Assembly (NCBI GenBank): GCA_016839745.1
Contig: JAEOTS010000080.1
Span: forward strand, 1-64,000
Reading direction: 5' to 3'
From: Promethearchaeota archaeon
GTDB lineage: Archaea; Asgardarchaeota; Lokiarchaeia; Sigyniarchaeales; SOKP01
DNA: 64,000 nt
The first letter of the stretch is position 1; each line of letters opens with the position of its first letter. The notes beneath the pieces are model-generated. The model was not told the origin of the DNA, searched no databases, and saw only the letters and a list, made by a program, of their open reading frames with translations. Of this stretch, positions 35,354-44,124 are shown in pieces. The position numbers were made by a program, and so were the translations under genes.

Positions 35354-37885
35354 ATGGTGAAAAAAATGGACAAAAATGTTAAAATATTAACAGTTTTCTT
35401 ACTGTTAGGATGTACTCTGGCATTGTCCAGTATATTAGGTAGAGAATTTTGTAAATATCAAGAGAATCCTAATAAAGAATGGGATTTTTTTAATGAAATA
35501 AATCCTTTTCCTGAAGTATCAGCACCACCAACGACCCAATCACTTGTGGTTGGTACAAATGCTGGCCCTTTTGAATTAGATCCTCACTATTCTTGGGATA
35601 GCGCTTCATTTGATGTAATTGAACAAGTTTGTGAAGGTTTATACACATTTGATTTATCAGATGAGGCGGGTGGCTATCCTCCAGTACCGAATTTAGCATC
35701 TGCAATGCCTATAATTTCATCTAATTCATTAGAATACACTATTGCTCTCAGACAGAACGTAAATTTTACAGATGGTACCAAATTTAACGCGTCCTCTGTT
35801 GAATATAACTTCTATAGATTATTGCACTTTATGAATTGGTCTGGAAATTCTTGGTTACCACAAAACACTACAATGTGGAAACAAGATTTAGGATTTAACC
35901 GCCCATTACCCGCAACGACCGCATTAACTCAAATACGCGTTATATATCAAACATCCATCGGAGCACCTATCATTAATAATATTACTATTATTGATGAATA
36001 TACGATAAAAATGGGTTTAAGAGAACCGAAAGCATCCTGGCTATCGATGCTTTGTTTTGTGGGATCAAGCATTATGTCCCCTACTTATCTTCAAAGTCTT
36101 GACGATCCAGGTACATTAACAGTCAATGAGGCAATGGATGTGTATCTCAGCGACATTTTCGGAGCAAGTATAATAGGAACTGGACCATTTATTTATGATA
36201 CATATATAGCTGATGTCGAAGTAGGATTCGAACCTAATCCAAATTACTGGCAGGGAGCTCCTAAGCTCACAAATTTAACTTTTGCAATCATTCAAGATGA
36301 TACGACCCGAAACCAAGCGTTGTTATCTGGCGATATTGATATGTTGGGGGCTGGTGTTCTTCCCGCATTTTTGGATCAATTCGAAGCAGATCCTAATATT
36401 GACCTTATTAATGGTGGCGGTACGTTAAACACCCTATGGATAACATTCAAATATACGATTCCAAAAGTCGTAAGACAAGCGATCTCGTGGTGCTATGACT
36501 ATTCCTGGGTGATTGATGTAATTTACGATCGTCAATCAGTCAGGATGTTATCTCCTATTCCAGCGGGTCTTGTACATTCAAATTACAACTATGATTGTCC
36601 TACCTACGATCTTGCCAAGGCAAGGAATTACCTCCTTACTGATCCAACCTACGGACCTATTCTTAGTGGAGCGGGTATAACCGCAGCCAGTCCAGATTCA
36701 GCATGGATAAACCTTGCAGCTACAACTCCTCTTGAAAGTTATAACTTTACGTGGAATGCCGAAACTTCACGAAGAGGAGACGTTGGGTTTAGATTGAAGT
36801 ACAATATGGAAAGAATAGGAATGTTTTTGGATGTGGTAAGTGTATCTTGGGGCGAATTTATTGACAGATTAATATTCGACAGAGATAAGTTGGAAATATA
36901 TGTCATGGGTTGGCGACCAGATTATAATGATCCTGAAAATTTCATTCTACCAATATGGGACGAAGTTATTAATGGTGGAAACTATTATGAACCTGATTTG
37001 CACGGCCCTGGCGGTTTGTTCGATCAAATGCTTACAGAAACAAATTTCGCTGCAAGAGATGCTATTTTCCAAGAGATTCAACAAAAAATGATCGAAAGAG
37101 ATTTTCCTGGTATGTATCTCCTCACATCTATCAACTGGAATGCCCTTCAAACATATGTCAATGGATGGATCCCTAACCCTCTTCGTAGAGCATGGTTTTA
37201 TCCTGTATATCTCGGACTCGACGATTTAACACCACCAGATATTAATATACTTTTACCGGTATCCGATCAGATTTTTGGAATTGATGCTCCTACATTTATT
37301 ACAACTTTTATTGATGAATCCCCATTAGATTCTACATGGTATACTATAGATGGAGGATTAACAAATTATACCTATTCAGGATTAAGTGGAACTGTGGACC
37401 AAACCGCATGGAATGATGCGGGGACCAGTTTAATAAGCCTAACTTTTTATGCAAATGACACGCTGGGGAATGTCGGATCTGAGACTGTCAATATTTATAA
37501 GGATATAGTAGCACCAGATATTACTATACATTCACCGGTATCCGATCAGATTTTTGGAATTGATGCTCCTACATTTATTATAACTATTACTGATGATTCC
37601 CCATTAGATTCTCCATGGTATACTATAGATGGAGGATTAACAAATTATACTTTTTCTGGACTCACAGGAGCTATTATTCAAACTGTATGGGATAGCGCTT
37701 CTCAGGGAAATATCTTAATCACATTCTATGCGGAAGATGATGCTGGTAATATAGGAACGAGTAGTGTTACTGTAAAAAAAAGCATTTTATCTGAACCAAC
37801 TATTCCTGGATACGATGTATTTTTGATATTTGGAGTGATTTCCCTTGTAGCAATAATTTTAATCAAAAAAATAAAAAGCAAATAA
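35354..37885 (+). CDS. Family-5 (oligopeptide-type) solute-binding protein with two Ig-like repeats and C-terminal anchor
   Basis: 843 residues. Signal peptide near residues 8-28; the OppA/DppA-like core spans ~55-610 with LVVGTNAGPFELDPHY, LRQNVNFTDGTKF and SGDIDMLGAG patterns. Two ~92-residue Ig-like units follow, each with FGIDAPTFI, WYTIDGG and NYT, clearly related to those of the 1212-residue protein at 16698. The end is EPTIPGYDVFLIFGVIS with a lysine-rich tail. No permease or ATPase gene lies next to it, so the transporter partner is elsewhere or it only binds ligand. A second in-frame ATG at 35366, preceded by GGTGA, is an equally good start. Confidence 0.85.
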   Translation: MVKKMDKNVKILTVFLLLGCTLALSSILGREFCKYQENPNKEWDFFNEINPFPEVSAPPTTQSLVVGTNAGPFELDPHYSWDSASFDVIEQVCEGLYTFDLSDEAGGYPPVPNLASAMPIISSNSLEYTIALRQNVNFTDGTKFNASSVEYNFYRLLHFMNWSGNSWLPQNTTMWKQDLGFNRPLPATTALTQIRVIYQTSIGAPIINNITIIDEYTIKMGLREPKASWLSMLCFVGSSIMSPTYLQSLDDPGTLTVNEAMDVYLSDIFGASIIGTGPFIYDTYIADVEVGFEPNPNYWQGAPKLTNLTFAIIQDDTTRNQALLSGDIDMLGAGVLPAFLDQFEADPNIDLINGGGTLNTLWITFKYTIPKVVRQAISWCYDYSWVIDVIYDRQSVRMLSPIPAGLVHSNYNYDCPTYDLAKARNYLLTDPTYGPILSGAGITAASPDSAWINLAATTPLESYNFTWNAETSRRGDVGFRLKYNMERIGMFLDVVSVSWGEFIDRLIFDRDKLEIYVMGWRPDYNDPENFILPIWDEVINGGNYYEPDLHGPGGLFDQMLTETNFAARDAIFQEIQQKMIERDFPGMYLLTSINWNALQTYVNGWIPNPLRRAWFYPVYLGLDDLTPPDINILLPVSDQIFGIDAPTFITTFIDESPLDSTWYTIDGGLTNYTYSGLSGTVDQTAWNDAGTSLISLTFYANDTLGNVGSETVNIYKDIVAPDITIHSPVSDQIFGIDAPTFIITITDDSPLDSPWYTIDGGLTNYTFSGLTGAIIQTVWDSASQGNILITFYAEDDAGNIGTSSVTVKKSILSEPTIPGYDVFLIFGVISLVAIILIKKIKSK

Positions 37886-37899
37886 CCTTTTTTTTTTAT

Positions 37900-38913
37900 T
37901 TAAAGAAAGTCTGTGGAATTATCAGAAATCGTTTGATTGTTAATATTCCATAATGTCTCGAATTCTTCCATTAATAATTTATAAAGGTATGAATTTTCTC
38001 CCGCCTTCCATAACGGTATATAACCACCCTTTTGAGAATAAAGGTGAGGCATGTATAAAGCAAAATAATCGTTAAATACAGCAGTACATTTTATGGTTCC
38101 ATATAAAACGCGTTTAACTTCGATATTATCGCTTTTCTCTGCTATTTCCGAGAATGTTTTAAAATTAAATTTTATATCACTTCTGACTTTTTCCACAGAT
38201 ACTCCAGTTTTTTCATATATCATTTGTAATAACGCAGGATTTTCCTCGTGCATCATTAACATCTTAATTTTTAAACCATTACTAGCTTTATCTATCATGT
38301 GTTTTTCAAAGTCTTTACCACGCCTCCAAGCATCTAAAGTAATACCCATTAAATAGAATTTTTCTTCAGTACTTTTATAGATATCACTCCAATCGTCATG
38401 ACTTCCGAAAGTTTGCGTTTGCCCAAGAAAATCAAGAGCAATATCCTTTTCCTCAAGAGGTTTAAAGCCTGGAATACTTGGCTCTACTTTATAGTCATTA
38501 TCTTCCAAATTCTTAATAATTTCAATAATTGCATTAATATATTTTTTCTCTACATATGATCTCGCTTTTAAATCGTAAAATACGCTTCTTTCGTCTTTAA
38601 TATCAAAAGGAAGCTTATGACCCTCTTCAATTAGGATAACTACTGGTCGTACAGCGCATTGGGCAACAGCAAGTTCATAAAATACGTTTGGATTATCAAA
38701 TGAGAGGACAACGATGCATAAATCGGAAGTTCGTATTGAATTATATATTTGGCTAGAGATTTTACCAGTTTCAGGAATCTTATCAGACCTAATAAGTTCT
38801 ATGTTGAAAACTTTTAACGCAGGCTCAATAATAAAATCAAATACATCATCAGCGTGCTGCCTTATTTCTGAACCTTCTTCCCCTATTGGACTTATAACAA
38901 ATGCTTTTCTCAT
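37900..38913 (-). CDS. TIR-like/nucleoside deoxyribosyltransferase-fold protein with C-terminal PLD-like domain, defence candidate
   Basis: 337 residues. The N-terminal ~120 residues read AFVISPIGEEGSEIR, DDVFDFIIEPAL, SDLCIVVLSFDNPNVFYELAVA, the pattern of TIR-like and nucleotide-processing Rossmann domains seen in bacterial immune effectors. The conserved glutamate in FYELA is a candidate catalytic residue. After ~170, a second domain (FYLMGITLDAWRRGKDF, GLKIKMLMMHEENPALL) looks like phospholipase-D-like proteins without an evident HKD motif. ATG 38913 is preferred to the adjacent GTG and follows GAGGGAGAG. It faces a SIR2-TPR gene 0.8 kb away. Function in antiviral NAD or nucleotide depletion is inference. 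Confidence 0.65.
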   Translation of the reverse strand: MRKAFVISPIGEEGSEIRQHADDVFDFIIEPALKVFNIELIRSDKIPETGKISSQIYNSIRTSDLCIVVLSFDNPNVFYELAVAQCAVRPVVILIEEGHKLPFDIKDERSVFYDLKARSYVEKKYINAIIEIIKNLEDNDYKVEPSIPGFKPLEEKDIALDFLGQTQTFGSHDDWSDIYKSTEEKFYLMGITLDAWRRGKDFEKHMIDKASNGLKIKMLMMHEENPALLQMIYEKTGVSVEKVRSDIKFNFKTFSEIAEKSDNIEVKRVLYGTIKCTAVFNDYFALYMPHLYSQKGGYIPLWKAGENSYLYKLLMEEFETLWNINNQTISDNSTDFL

Positions 38914-39158
38914 CACTCTCCCTCGATTTTACTATTTTAAACTATTATAGTAACCTATTTATAAATGATTAGAAGAGAGATTAGAATTTAAGCTTTTTTT
39001 TTATCCTACTAAAGTTAGACCGAAGTTCCATGATTTTGACTTCTTGCCTAATGACTGCAACTTACCATTGAATATACAACTTATTTTTTAAAACTTAAAT
39101 TAATCTCTGAACTCCAATAAGTTTATAGAATTTGGTCGTAACAATCTTAATTATATTA

Positions 39159-39566
39159 TTATTTGAATTGGATTTTGCTTAATATATTTTTTATATCTTC
39201 CGGTTCATATCCTCTTTCTATTAATAATTTTTGTATACTCGTTGAATCAAGACCATAAAAAATATCTTCTTGATTTAGTTTTGAAAGTTCAATTCCAAGA
39301 TCATTTGGTAAAGATTTGTCAGTATCAAGTACATCTTTAATTTCATATAATCGCGGTAATAATATGTTTTCCAATCGTTCACGTAAATTTCTTGGAATTG
39401 GATATGCCGCTACAGTAAGATCGACGCATTCAACTATTCCTTTTAGTTGATGTTTATTCATTCTTGCCACCACATACAGCATCCCTTCTATTTTTTGGTC
39501 TTTAGTGATAAAGAAGATATCTCCTTCGTAATAATTATATTTAAGATTTTTAAGACTCATCTGCAT
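39159..39566 (-). CDS. Hypothetical protein, 135 residues
   Basis: A small soluble protein. The first half is a beta-rich segment (NYYEGDIFFITKDQKIEGMLYVVAR), the second half is helical, ending in IQKLLIERGYEPEDIKNILSKI, similar to a UBA-like or helical-hairpin tail. No known family. It sits between two defence-like genes and shares the direction of the TIR-like gene but with a 242-base gap. ATG 39566 or 39560 are both possible starts. Confidence 0.5.
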   Translation of the reverse strand: MQMSLKNLKYNYYEGDIFFITKDQKIEGMLYVVARMNKHQLKGIVECVDLTVAAYPIPRNLRERLENILLPRLYEIKDVLDTDKSLPNDLGIELSKLNQEDIFYGLDSTSIQKLLIERGYEPEDIKNILSKIQFK

Positions 39567-39749
39567 AATTTCTTTATTGAATTTCTTATTCTTTTAAAAA
39601 TAACAAGGATATAAATATTTAAGTAAAATAATGGTATATCAATTGTCTACGCTTATTATTTTCATTTAAAATGTAATTCTGACATAAAGATTAAATACGA
39701 ATTTATCAGATTTAATACTATTCAATAATTATTTTGCGGGATCGAATTA

Positions 39750-41624
39750 ATGAAACTTACAAATCTTACAATTAGAGATTTAATTACACCAGATTCGAAG
39801 TTAACATTCCTTGCTGGAGCGGGTTGTTCCATTGATCCTCCCTCTTGTCAGCCAGCAGGACGTGCTATGATGGATGCGATAATCGATTATACATGTGCTG
39901 AATCAGAAATTGAAGGAATTAAAAAGCTAGAAAAACTTCGATTTGAGGCACTTGTGGAGATAGTCCGAGAACAATTAGATAAGGAGTTAAAAATCATTGA
40001 TTATTATGGACTATGTGATAAACCGAATACTCAGCATTTATTTCTGGCTGACATGATCAATAAAGGGAGTTTTGTAATAACTACTAATTTTGACTTTTTA
40101 ATAGAATACGCATTAAAACAATTGGGAGTTCCAGATGATGATATTATTCCTGTTATAACGCGGGAAGATTTTGAAGAATTTCAAGATCCATATGAACAAC
40201 TAAAAAAAGGAAAGAAAACTGTGTATAAAATTCATGGTTCCACTAAAAACATTATTACAGAGAAATCTACGCGAGACTCGTTAATTGCAACAATTAAAGC
40301 ATTCGGTTCGAATAAAGAAGGAGAGAATGTTTTTCAACTTGAATCCTTTAAACAACCAGCATTCGCAAACATCACGGAGAATCGCTCTTTAGTGATAGTG
40401 GGCTATTCTGGCAGCGATGATTTTGATATTGTTCCAACTTTGCAAGTCTTGAAAAATCTCAACAATATTATTTGGATTAATTATGTTCACGATGATGAGG
40501 GGAAAGAGTTAATTTATGAAATTACTTCTTCTGAGCCAGAAGAATTTGACAAAGTTGATCAAATTTTAGTGGAAATTAAGCGAATGAATAATAAAGTTCC
40601 TGTATACAAAGTTAATGCGAATACACATAGAATAGTAAACGAGATTTTAGATTTCAAACCTAAATTAAGCTCAGAAAAATTCTCTGTTAATGCACTGGAT
40701 TGGTTAAAAGAAATAATTATAATACCAAGTGAAATGATGAAGTATTTTATATCTTATAAAATATATTGGAGTTTTGATATTTATAATAAAGCAATGACAT
40801 GTTCAGAAAACATTTTGAGAATTGCTAAAGAATTAGGAGATTTGAGGGGAAAAGCTATTGCTCTTAACAACATCGGGACAATTCATTATGCACAAGGTAA
40901 CTATCCAGAAGCATTGAAGCGGTACGAAGAGGTACTACAAATCGATGAGCAATTAGGAGATTTGAGCGGGAAAGGTAAAGATATTAATAACATTGGAGGG
41001 ATTTATGAAGCACAAGGTAATTATCCAGAAGCATTGAAGCAGTACGAAGAGGCACTACAAATCGACGAACAATTAGGAGATTTGAGCGGAAAAGCTATTG
41101 CTCTTAACAACATCGGAATGATTCATTATGCACAAGGGAACTATCCAGAAGCATTGAAACGGTACGAAGAGGCACTACAAATCGACGAACAATTAGGAGA
41201 TTTGAGCGGAAAAGCTATTCATCTTAACAACATCGGGGGGATTCATTATGCACAAGGAAACTATCCAGAGGCATTGAAACGGCAGGAAGAGGCACTACAA
41301 ATCGACGAGCAATTAGGAAATTTGGCACATAAAGCTGAATGTCTTAACAACATCGGGACATTTCATCATGTACAAGGGAACTATCCAAAGGCATTGAGGC
41401 GATATGAAGAGGCACTACAAATCGACGAGCAACTAGGAAATTTGAGGGGAAAAGCTATTCGTCTTAACAACATTGGAGAGATTTATGATGCACAAGGGAG
41501 CTATCCAGAGGCATTGAGGCGGTACGAGGAGGCATTACAAACTCTCATTGTAAAAGGATTAAGCGAATCACAAAATGCTAAGATTATTAAAGAAAATATT
41601 GAAAATTTAAAGAGTAAAAATTAG
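39750..41624 (+). CDS. SIR2-like NADase domain fused to TPR repeats, defence candidate
   Basis: 624 residues. Residues ~15-300 form a SIR2-like domain: GAGCS (23-27), TTNFD (111-115), catalytic-type histidine H162 in KIHGS and GYSGSD (218-223). This is the pattern of SIR2 proteins used in prokaryotic immunity that hydrolyse NAD+. A degenerate TPR at ~335-370 and six near-identical 40-residue TPRs (from residue 373, consensus NNIG.IHYAQGNYPEALKRYEEALQIDEQLG) make the sensor or scaffold half. It has no zinc cysteines of classical deacetylase sirtuins. Immunity is inferred from domain architecture and the neighbouring TIR-like gene. Confidence 0.8.
   Translation: MKLTNLTIRDLITPDSKLTFLAGAGCSIDPPSCQPAGRAMMDAIIDYTCAESEIEGIKKLEKLRFEALVEIVREQLDKELKIIDYYGLCDKPNTQHLFLADMINKGSFVITTNFDFLIEYALKQLGVPDDDIIPVITREDFEEFQDPYEQLKKGKKTVYKIHGSTKNIITEKSTRDSLIATIKAFGSNKEGENVFQLESFKQPAFANITENRSLVIVGYSGSDDFDIVPTLQVLKNLNNIIWINYVHDDEGKELIYEITSSEPEEFDKVDQILVEIKRMNNKVPVYKVNANTHRIVNEILDFKPKLSSEKFSVNALDWLKEIIIIPSEMMKYFISYKIYWSFDIYNKAMTCSENILRIAKELGDLRGKAIALNNIGTIHYAQGNYPEALKRYEEVLQIDEQLGDLSGKGKDINNIGGIYEAQGNYPEALKQYEEALQIDEQLGDLSGKAIALNNIGMIHYAQGNYPEALKRYEEALQIDEQLGDLSGKAIHLNNIGGIHYAQGNYPEALKRQEEALQIDEQLGNLAHKAECLNNIGTFHHVQGNYPKALRRYEEALQIDEQLGNLRGKAIRLNNIGEIYDAQGSYPEALRRYEEALQTLIVKGLSESQNAKIIKENIENLKSKN
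40866..41585 (+). repeat. Six 120-bp tandem repeats encoding TPR units
   Basis: Units start at 40866, 40986, 41106, 41226, 41346 and 41466, exactly 120 bases apart, with high identity at the DNA level including silent positions. This indicates recent expansion or homogenisation of the TPR array. Confidence 0.9.
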
Positions 41625-41662
41625 ATTAGGTCAGTATTCAGTGTGATGTAAGGATCAAAATC

Positions 41663-42034
41663 TCAAGACTGTTGTAGAAAATCCCAAGTACCAAGCGCCC
41701 CACCAGCTATAATCAAAAAAAAAGGAATCAAAAAATTAAAAGGTAGAATGGAAAAGGTTCCACTCATTGAAATCCTTGCTATCATCACGGCAAATATAAT
41801 TCCTATAACTCCTAAAATTAAACAAATAACACTTCCAGCTATTAGACTCTTGAATTCAATTAGCGCCCCCAATATAGCAAACAAACCGACTCCTCCAATA
41901 TAATATAGATACCCACACTGAGTGGGTGTGCCAATCCACCCAAGATTACACAAAAACAGCATGAAGAAACTTAAAAGGACGACCAAGAATCCCCCAAATA
42001 CACTTAACACAATACTCAATTTTTTTGTAGACAT
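41663..42034 (-). CDS. Small four-helix membrane protein
   Basis: 123 residues with four hydrophobic segments (about 7-30, 43-62, 65-88 and 97-118) joined by short loops, glycine-rich, no charged domain. Convergent with the SIR2-TPR gene. No family is assigned; it resembles many short archaeal integral membrane proteins of unknown role. Confidence 0.6.
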   Translation of the reverse strand: MSTKKLSIVLSVFGGFLVVLLSFFMLFLCNLGWIGTPTQCGYLYYIGGVGLFAILGALIEFKSLIAGSVICLILGVIGIIFAVMIARISMSGTFSILPFNFLIPFFLIIAGGALGTWDFLQQS

Positions 42035-42235
42035 TATTTCATGTTTTGAAAGTTAGTTTTCTACGATTTACATTGGATTGCATATCAGTAATAAAAAGTT
42101 ATATTTAAGTCATTGCATGATTCAAAACACTGAAATTAAGTATCGAATTATATATATTAATTAATTCAAACTTGATCTAGTAAGCTTAATAAGCTGACCT
42201 AACTGGAATCAATTATAAAAGAAAGGTAAATAAAT

Positions 42236-43138
42236 GTGCTAGATGAAATTGAAGTGTCTGATACGAGCAATTCTGGTGCGGATGTTTCAAAGGAAAAGAT
42301 TAATCTCCAATTTCATTGGTACTTAAGCATTTTCTTTATTATTTACTATTTGTCTTATGTGATCTCTGGAATCATTTTTATGACCTACATAATAAATGTT
42401 TTTATTCCGTATGTCTTATTAATAGACAATCTCATTGTCATTTTTACCAACATTTATTCGTTTCTGGCTTTAATTGCTTTACCATTAGTCATTATTGTTA
42501 GTTATTTATCCCGCTTATTAATTATAGGTTTAATAACTCGTTTTTTCTGGAGATTAACTGAGAAAAGGAGTCCAACTCGGGATGGCATAATCCCGCGAAA
42601 TATTCCTTCCAAAACCGCAAATTATTACCACATTCGATCTTTTATGATAAAATACGGAAAAAACGCTTTCATGAAAGGTGTTTTTCCGTGGTTATCTAAT
42701 TGGTACTTTAATTTTGTGGGAACCGGCATCATTAAAAAAGGCTCTACGTTAGAAGAATCAGTTGTCACAGATAAACACATGAATGTTGGAAGGAATTGCT
42801 ATGTCGGCGTTAATTCAGCACTATCATCTCATTTTGTAGAAGGAACATTTGGCAATATTGTCTATTTTGAAATCAAATTGGGAGAAAATACCACTCTTGG
42901 AGGATTTAACAACATTGCACCTGGATGTGAATTAAGCGATAACTCGTATTTGTTACCAATATCCGCAGCGACAAAACATAATAAGACTAAAGGGAATAAC
43001 TATTACTTTGGGATGCCCATACATAGAATATTCAAGAAAAAACTCATGAACTACTTAAAAGTGAGCGAACATGATTTAGAACGAGCTGAAGAATTAAGGA
43101 TCAGGCAAGAAAAAGAAAAATTAGAAAGAAATAAATGA
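42236..43138 (+). CDS. Type-A membrane protein with left-handed beta-helix domain
   Basis: 300 residues from a GTG start (an overlapping ATG two bases earlier hits a stop), preceded by AAAGGT. Two or three hydrophobic segments (~25-50, 60-105) are followed by conserved TEKRSPTRDGIIPRNI, YYHIRSFMIKYGKNAF and FPWLSNWYFNFVG. The C-terminal half has hexapeptide-type turns (VGRNCYVGVNS, LGENTTLGGFN, IAPGCELSDNS) forming a left-handed beta-helix, then YYFGMPIHRIFKKKL. It pairs with the next gene as a duplicate and with the N-half of the 635-residue protein at 51131. A transfer reaction (acyl or aminoacyl) at the membrane is likely from the fold. Confidence 0.75.
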   Translation: MLDEIEVSDTSNSGADVSKEKINLQFHWYLSIFFIIYYLSYVISGIIFMTYIINVFIPYVLLIDNLIVIFTNIYSFLALIALPLVIIVSYLSRLLIIGLITRFFWRLTEKRSPTRDGIIPRNIPSKTANYYHIRSFMIKYGKNAFMKGVFPWLSNWYFNFVGTGIIKKGSTLEESVVTDKHMNVGRNCYVGVNSALSSHFVEGTFGNIVYFEIKLGENTTLGGFNNIAPGCELSDNSYLLPISAATKHNKTKGNNYYFGMPIHRIFKKKLMNYLKVSEHDLERAEELRIRQEKEKLERNK

Positions 43139-43185
43139 GCGAATTGATAAAATTTTTAATAGACTTAAGAGGAAATTAATAGATT

Positions 43186-44106
43186 TTGATCGAAGATACA
43201 AGTGATTCTGGACCTGAACTCCAACGGGAAATTGTTCAATTTCAGTATCAGAAATATATGGCTTTCTTTTTTTTCATCTACATAGGTTCTTATTTAGCGC
43301 CAGTCATCGCTCTAATGTTTTACCTTTTCTTAGTTTTAAAACCTTTCTTTTTAGAAGTAGAAAATTTCATTGTTGTCCTAACTAGTTTTGATTCATTAAT
43401 TGTTTTTTTAACCCTTCCCCTTGTTGTAGTTGTCTTCTATTTATCCCACTTATATTTCTTAGGACTTTTTACGCGAATTTTATGGAGGTATACCGAAAAG
43501 AAAAGTTCTACACGGGATGGCATAATTCCTCGCAATATTAGGTCAAAGACAGTAGATTATTACCACTACCGAAGCTTTATGATTAAATACGGAAAGAATG
43601 CTTTCGTGAAAGGAATTTTCCCATGGCTGGCTAATTGGTTTTTTAATTTTGTAGGAGCAAGCGTTATTAATAAAGGCACAACTTTTGAGGAATCTGTTAG
43701 TAACGACCGAAATATTGAAGTGGGAAAAAATTGTTATATTGGAGTGAATTCGGCGTTAGCTTCTCACGTTGTTGAAGGTATTTTTGGTAACATCATCTAT
43801 TTTCAGGTAAAAGCAAGAGATAATGTTACGCTCGGAGGGTTTAATGTAGTGGGACCTGGAAGCGAGCTAAAAGAAAACTCTTATTTATTACCTATGGCTG
43901 CTGCGACTAAATTTAATACGACTAAAGGAGACAGCTATTATTATGGTATGCCATTACATCGCATATTTAAGAAAAAGCTCATGGGTTACTTAAAACTCAG
44001 TGAAGACGATTTAAACAGGGCAGAAGAACTAAGAATTAGGCAAGAAAACGCGAAACTCAACAGTTCAAAGAAAAAAGAAACAAACAATAAAGAAAAACAA
44101 AAATAA
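43186..44106 (+). CDS. Type-A membrane protein with left-handed beta-helix domain, second copy
   Basis: 306 residues, TTG start after AGAGGAAA, no ATG in reach. It repeats the architecture of the preceding gene almost motif for motif (STRDGIIPRNI, YYHYRSFMIKYGKNAF, FPWLANWFFNFVG, GKNCYIGVNSALASHVVEG, GGFNVVGPGSEL), with a longer lysine-rich end. The 47-base gap and similarity show a tandem duplication. It would sit in the membrane through its first ~100 residues with the beta-helix in the cytoplasm or at the surface; orientation is not clear from charges. Confidence 0.75.
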   Translation: MIEDTSDSGPELQREIVQFQYQKYMAFFFFIYIGSYLAPVIALMFYLFLVLKPFFLEVENFIVVLTSFDSLIVFLTLPLVVVVFYLSHLYFLGLFTRILWRYTEKKSSTRDGIIPRNIRSKTVDYYHYRSFMIKYGKNAFVKGIFPWLANWFFNFVGASVINKGTTFEESVSNDRNIEVGKNCYIGVNSALASHVVEGIFGNIIYFQVKARDNVTLGGFNVVGPGSELKENSYLLPMAAATKFNTTKGDSYYYGMPLHRIFKKKLMGYLKLSEDDLNRAEELRIRQENAKLNSSKKKETNNKEKQK

Positions 44107-44124
44107 AGACACGTGTTAAATAAA

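Noticed and set aside
35396-35428. Possible lipobox (LLGC) in the signal peptide of the family-5 binding protein
   Set aside because: Hydrophobic residues continue well past the cysteine and the protein already has a C-terminal anchor, so lipid attachment is unlikely.
40866-41585. Regularly spaced repeats as a possible CRISPR array
   Set aside because: The 120-base units are contiguous, in frame and encode TPRs; there are no short palindromic repeats with unique spacers.
42061-42235. Insertion sequence or attachment-site boundaries around the beta-helix loci
   Set aside because: No transposase, integrase, terminal inverted repeats or target duplications were seen at the edges.
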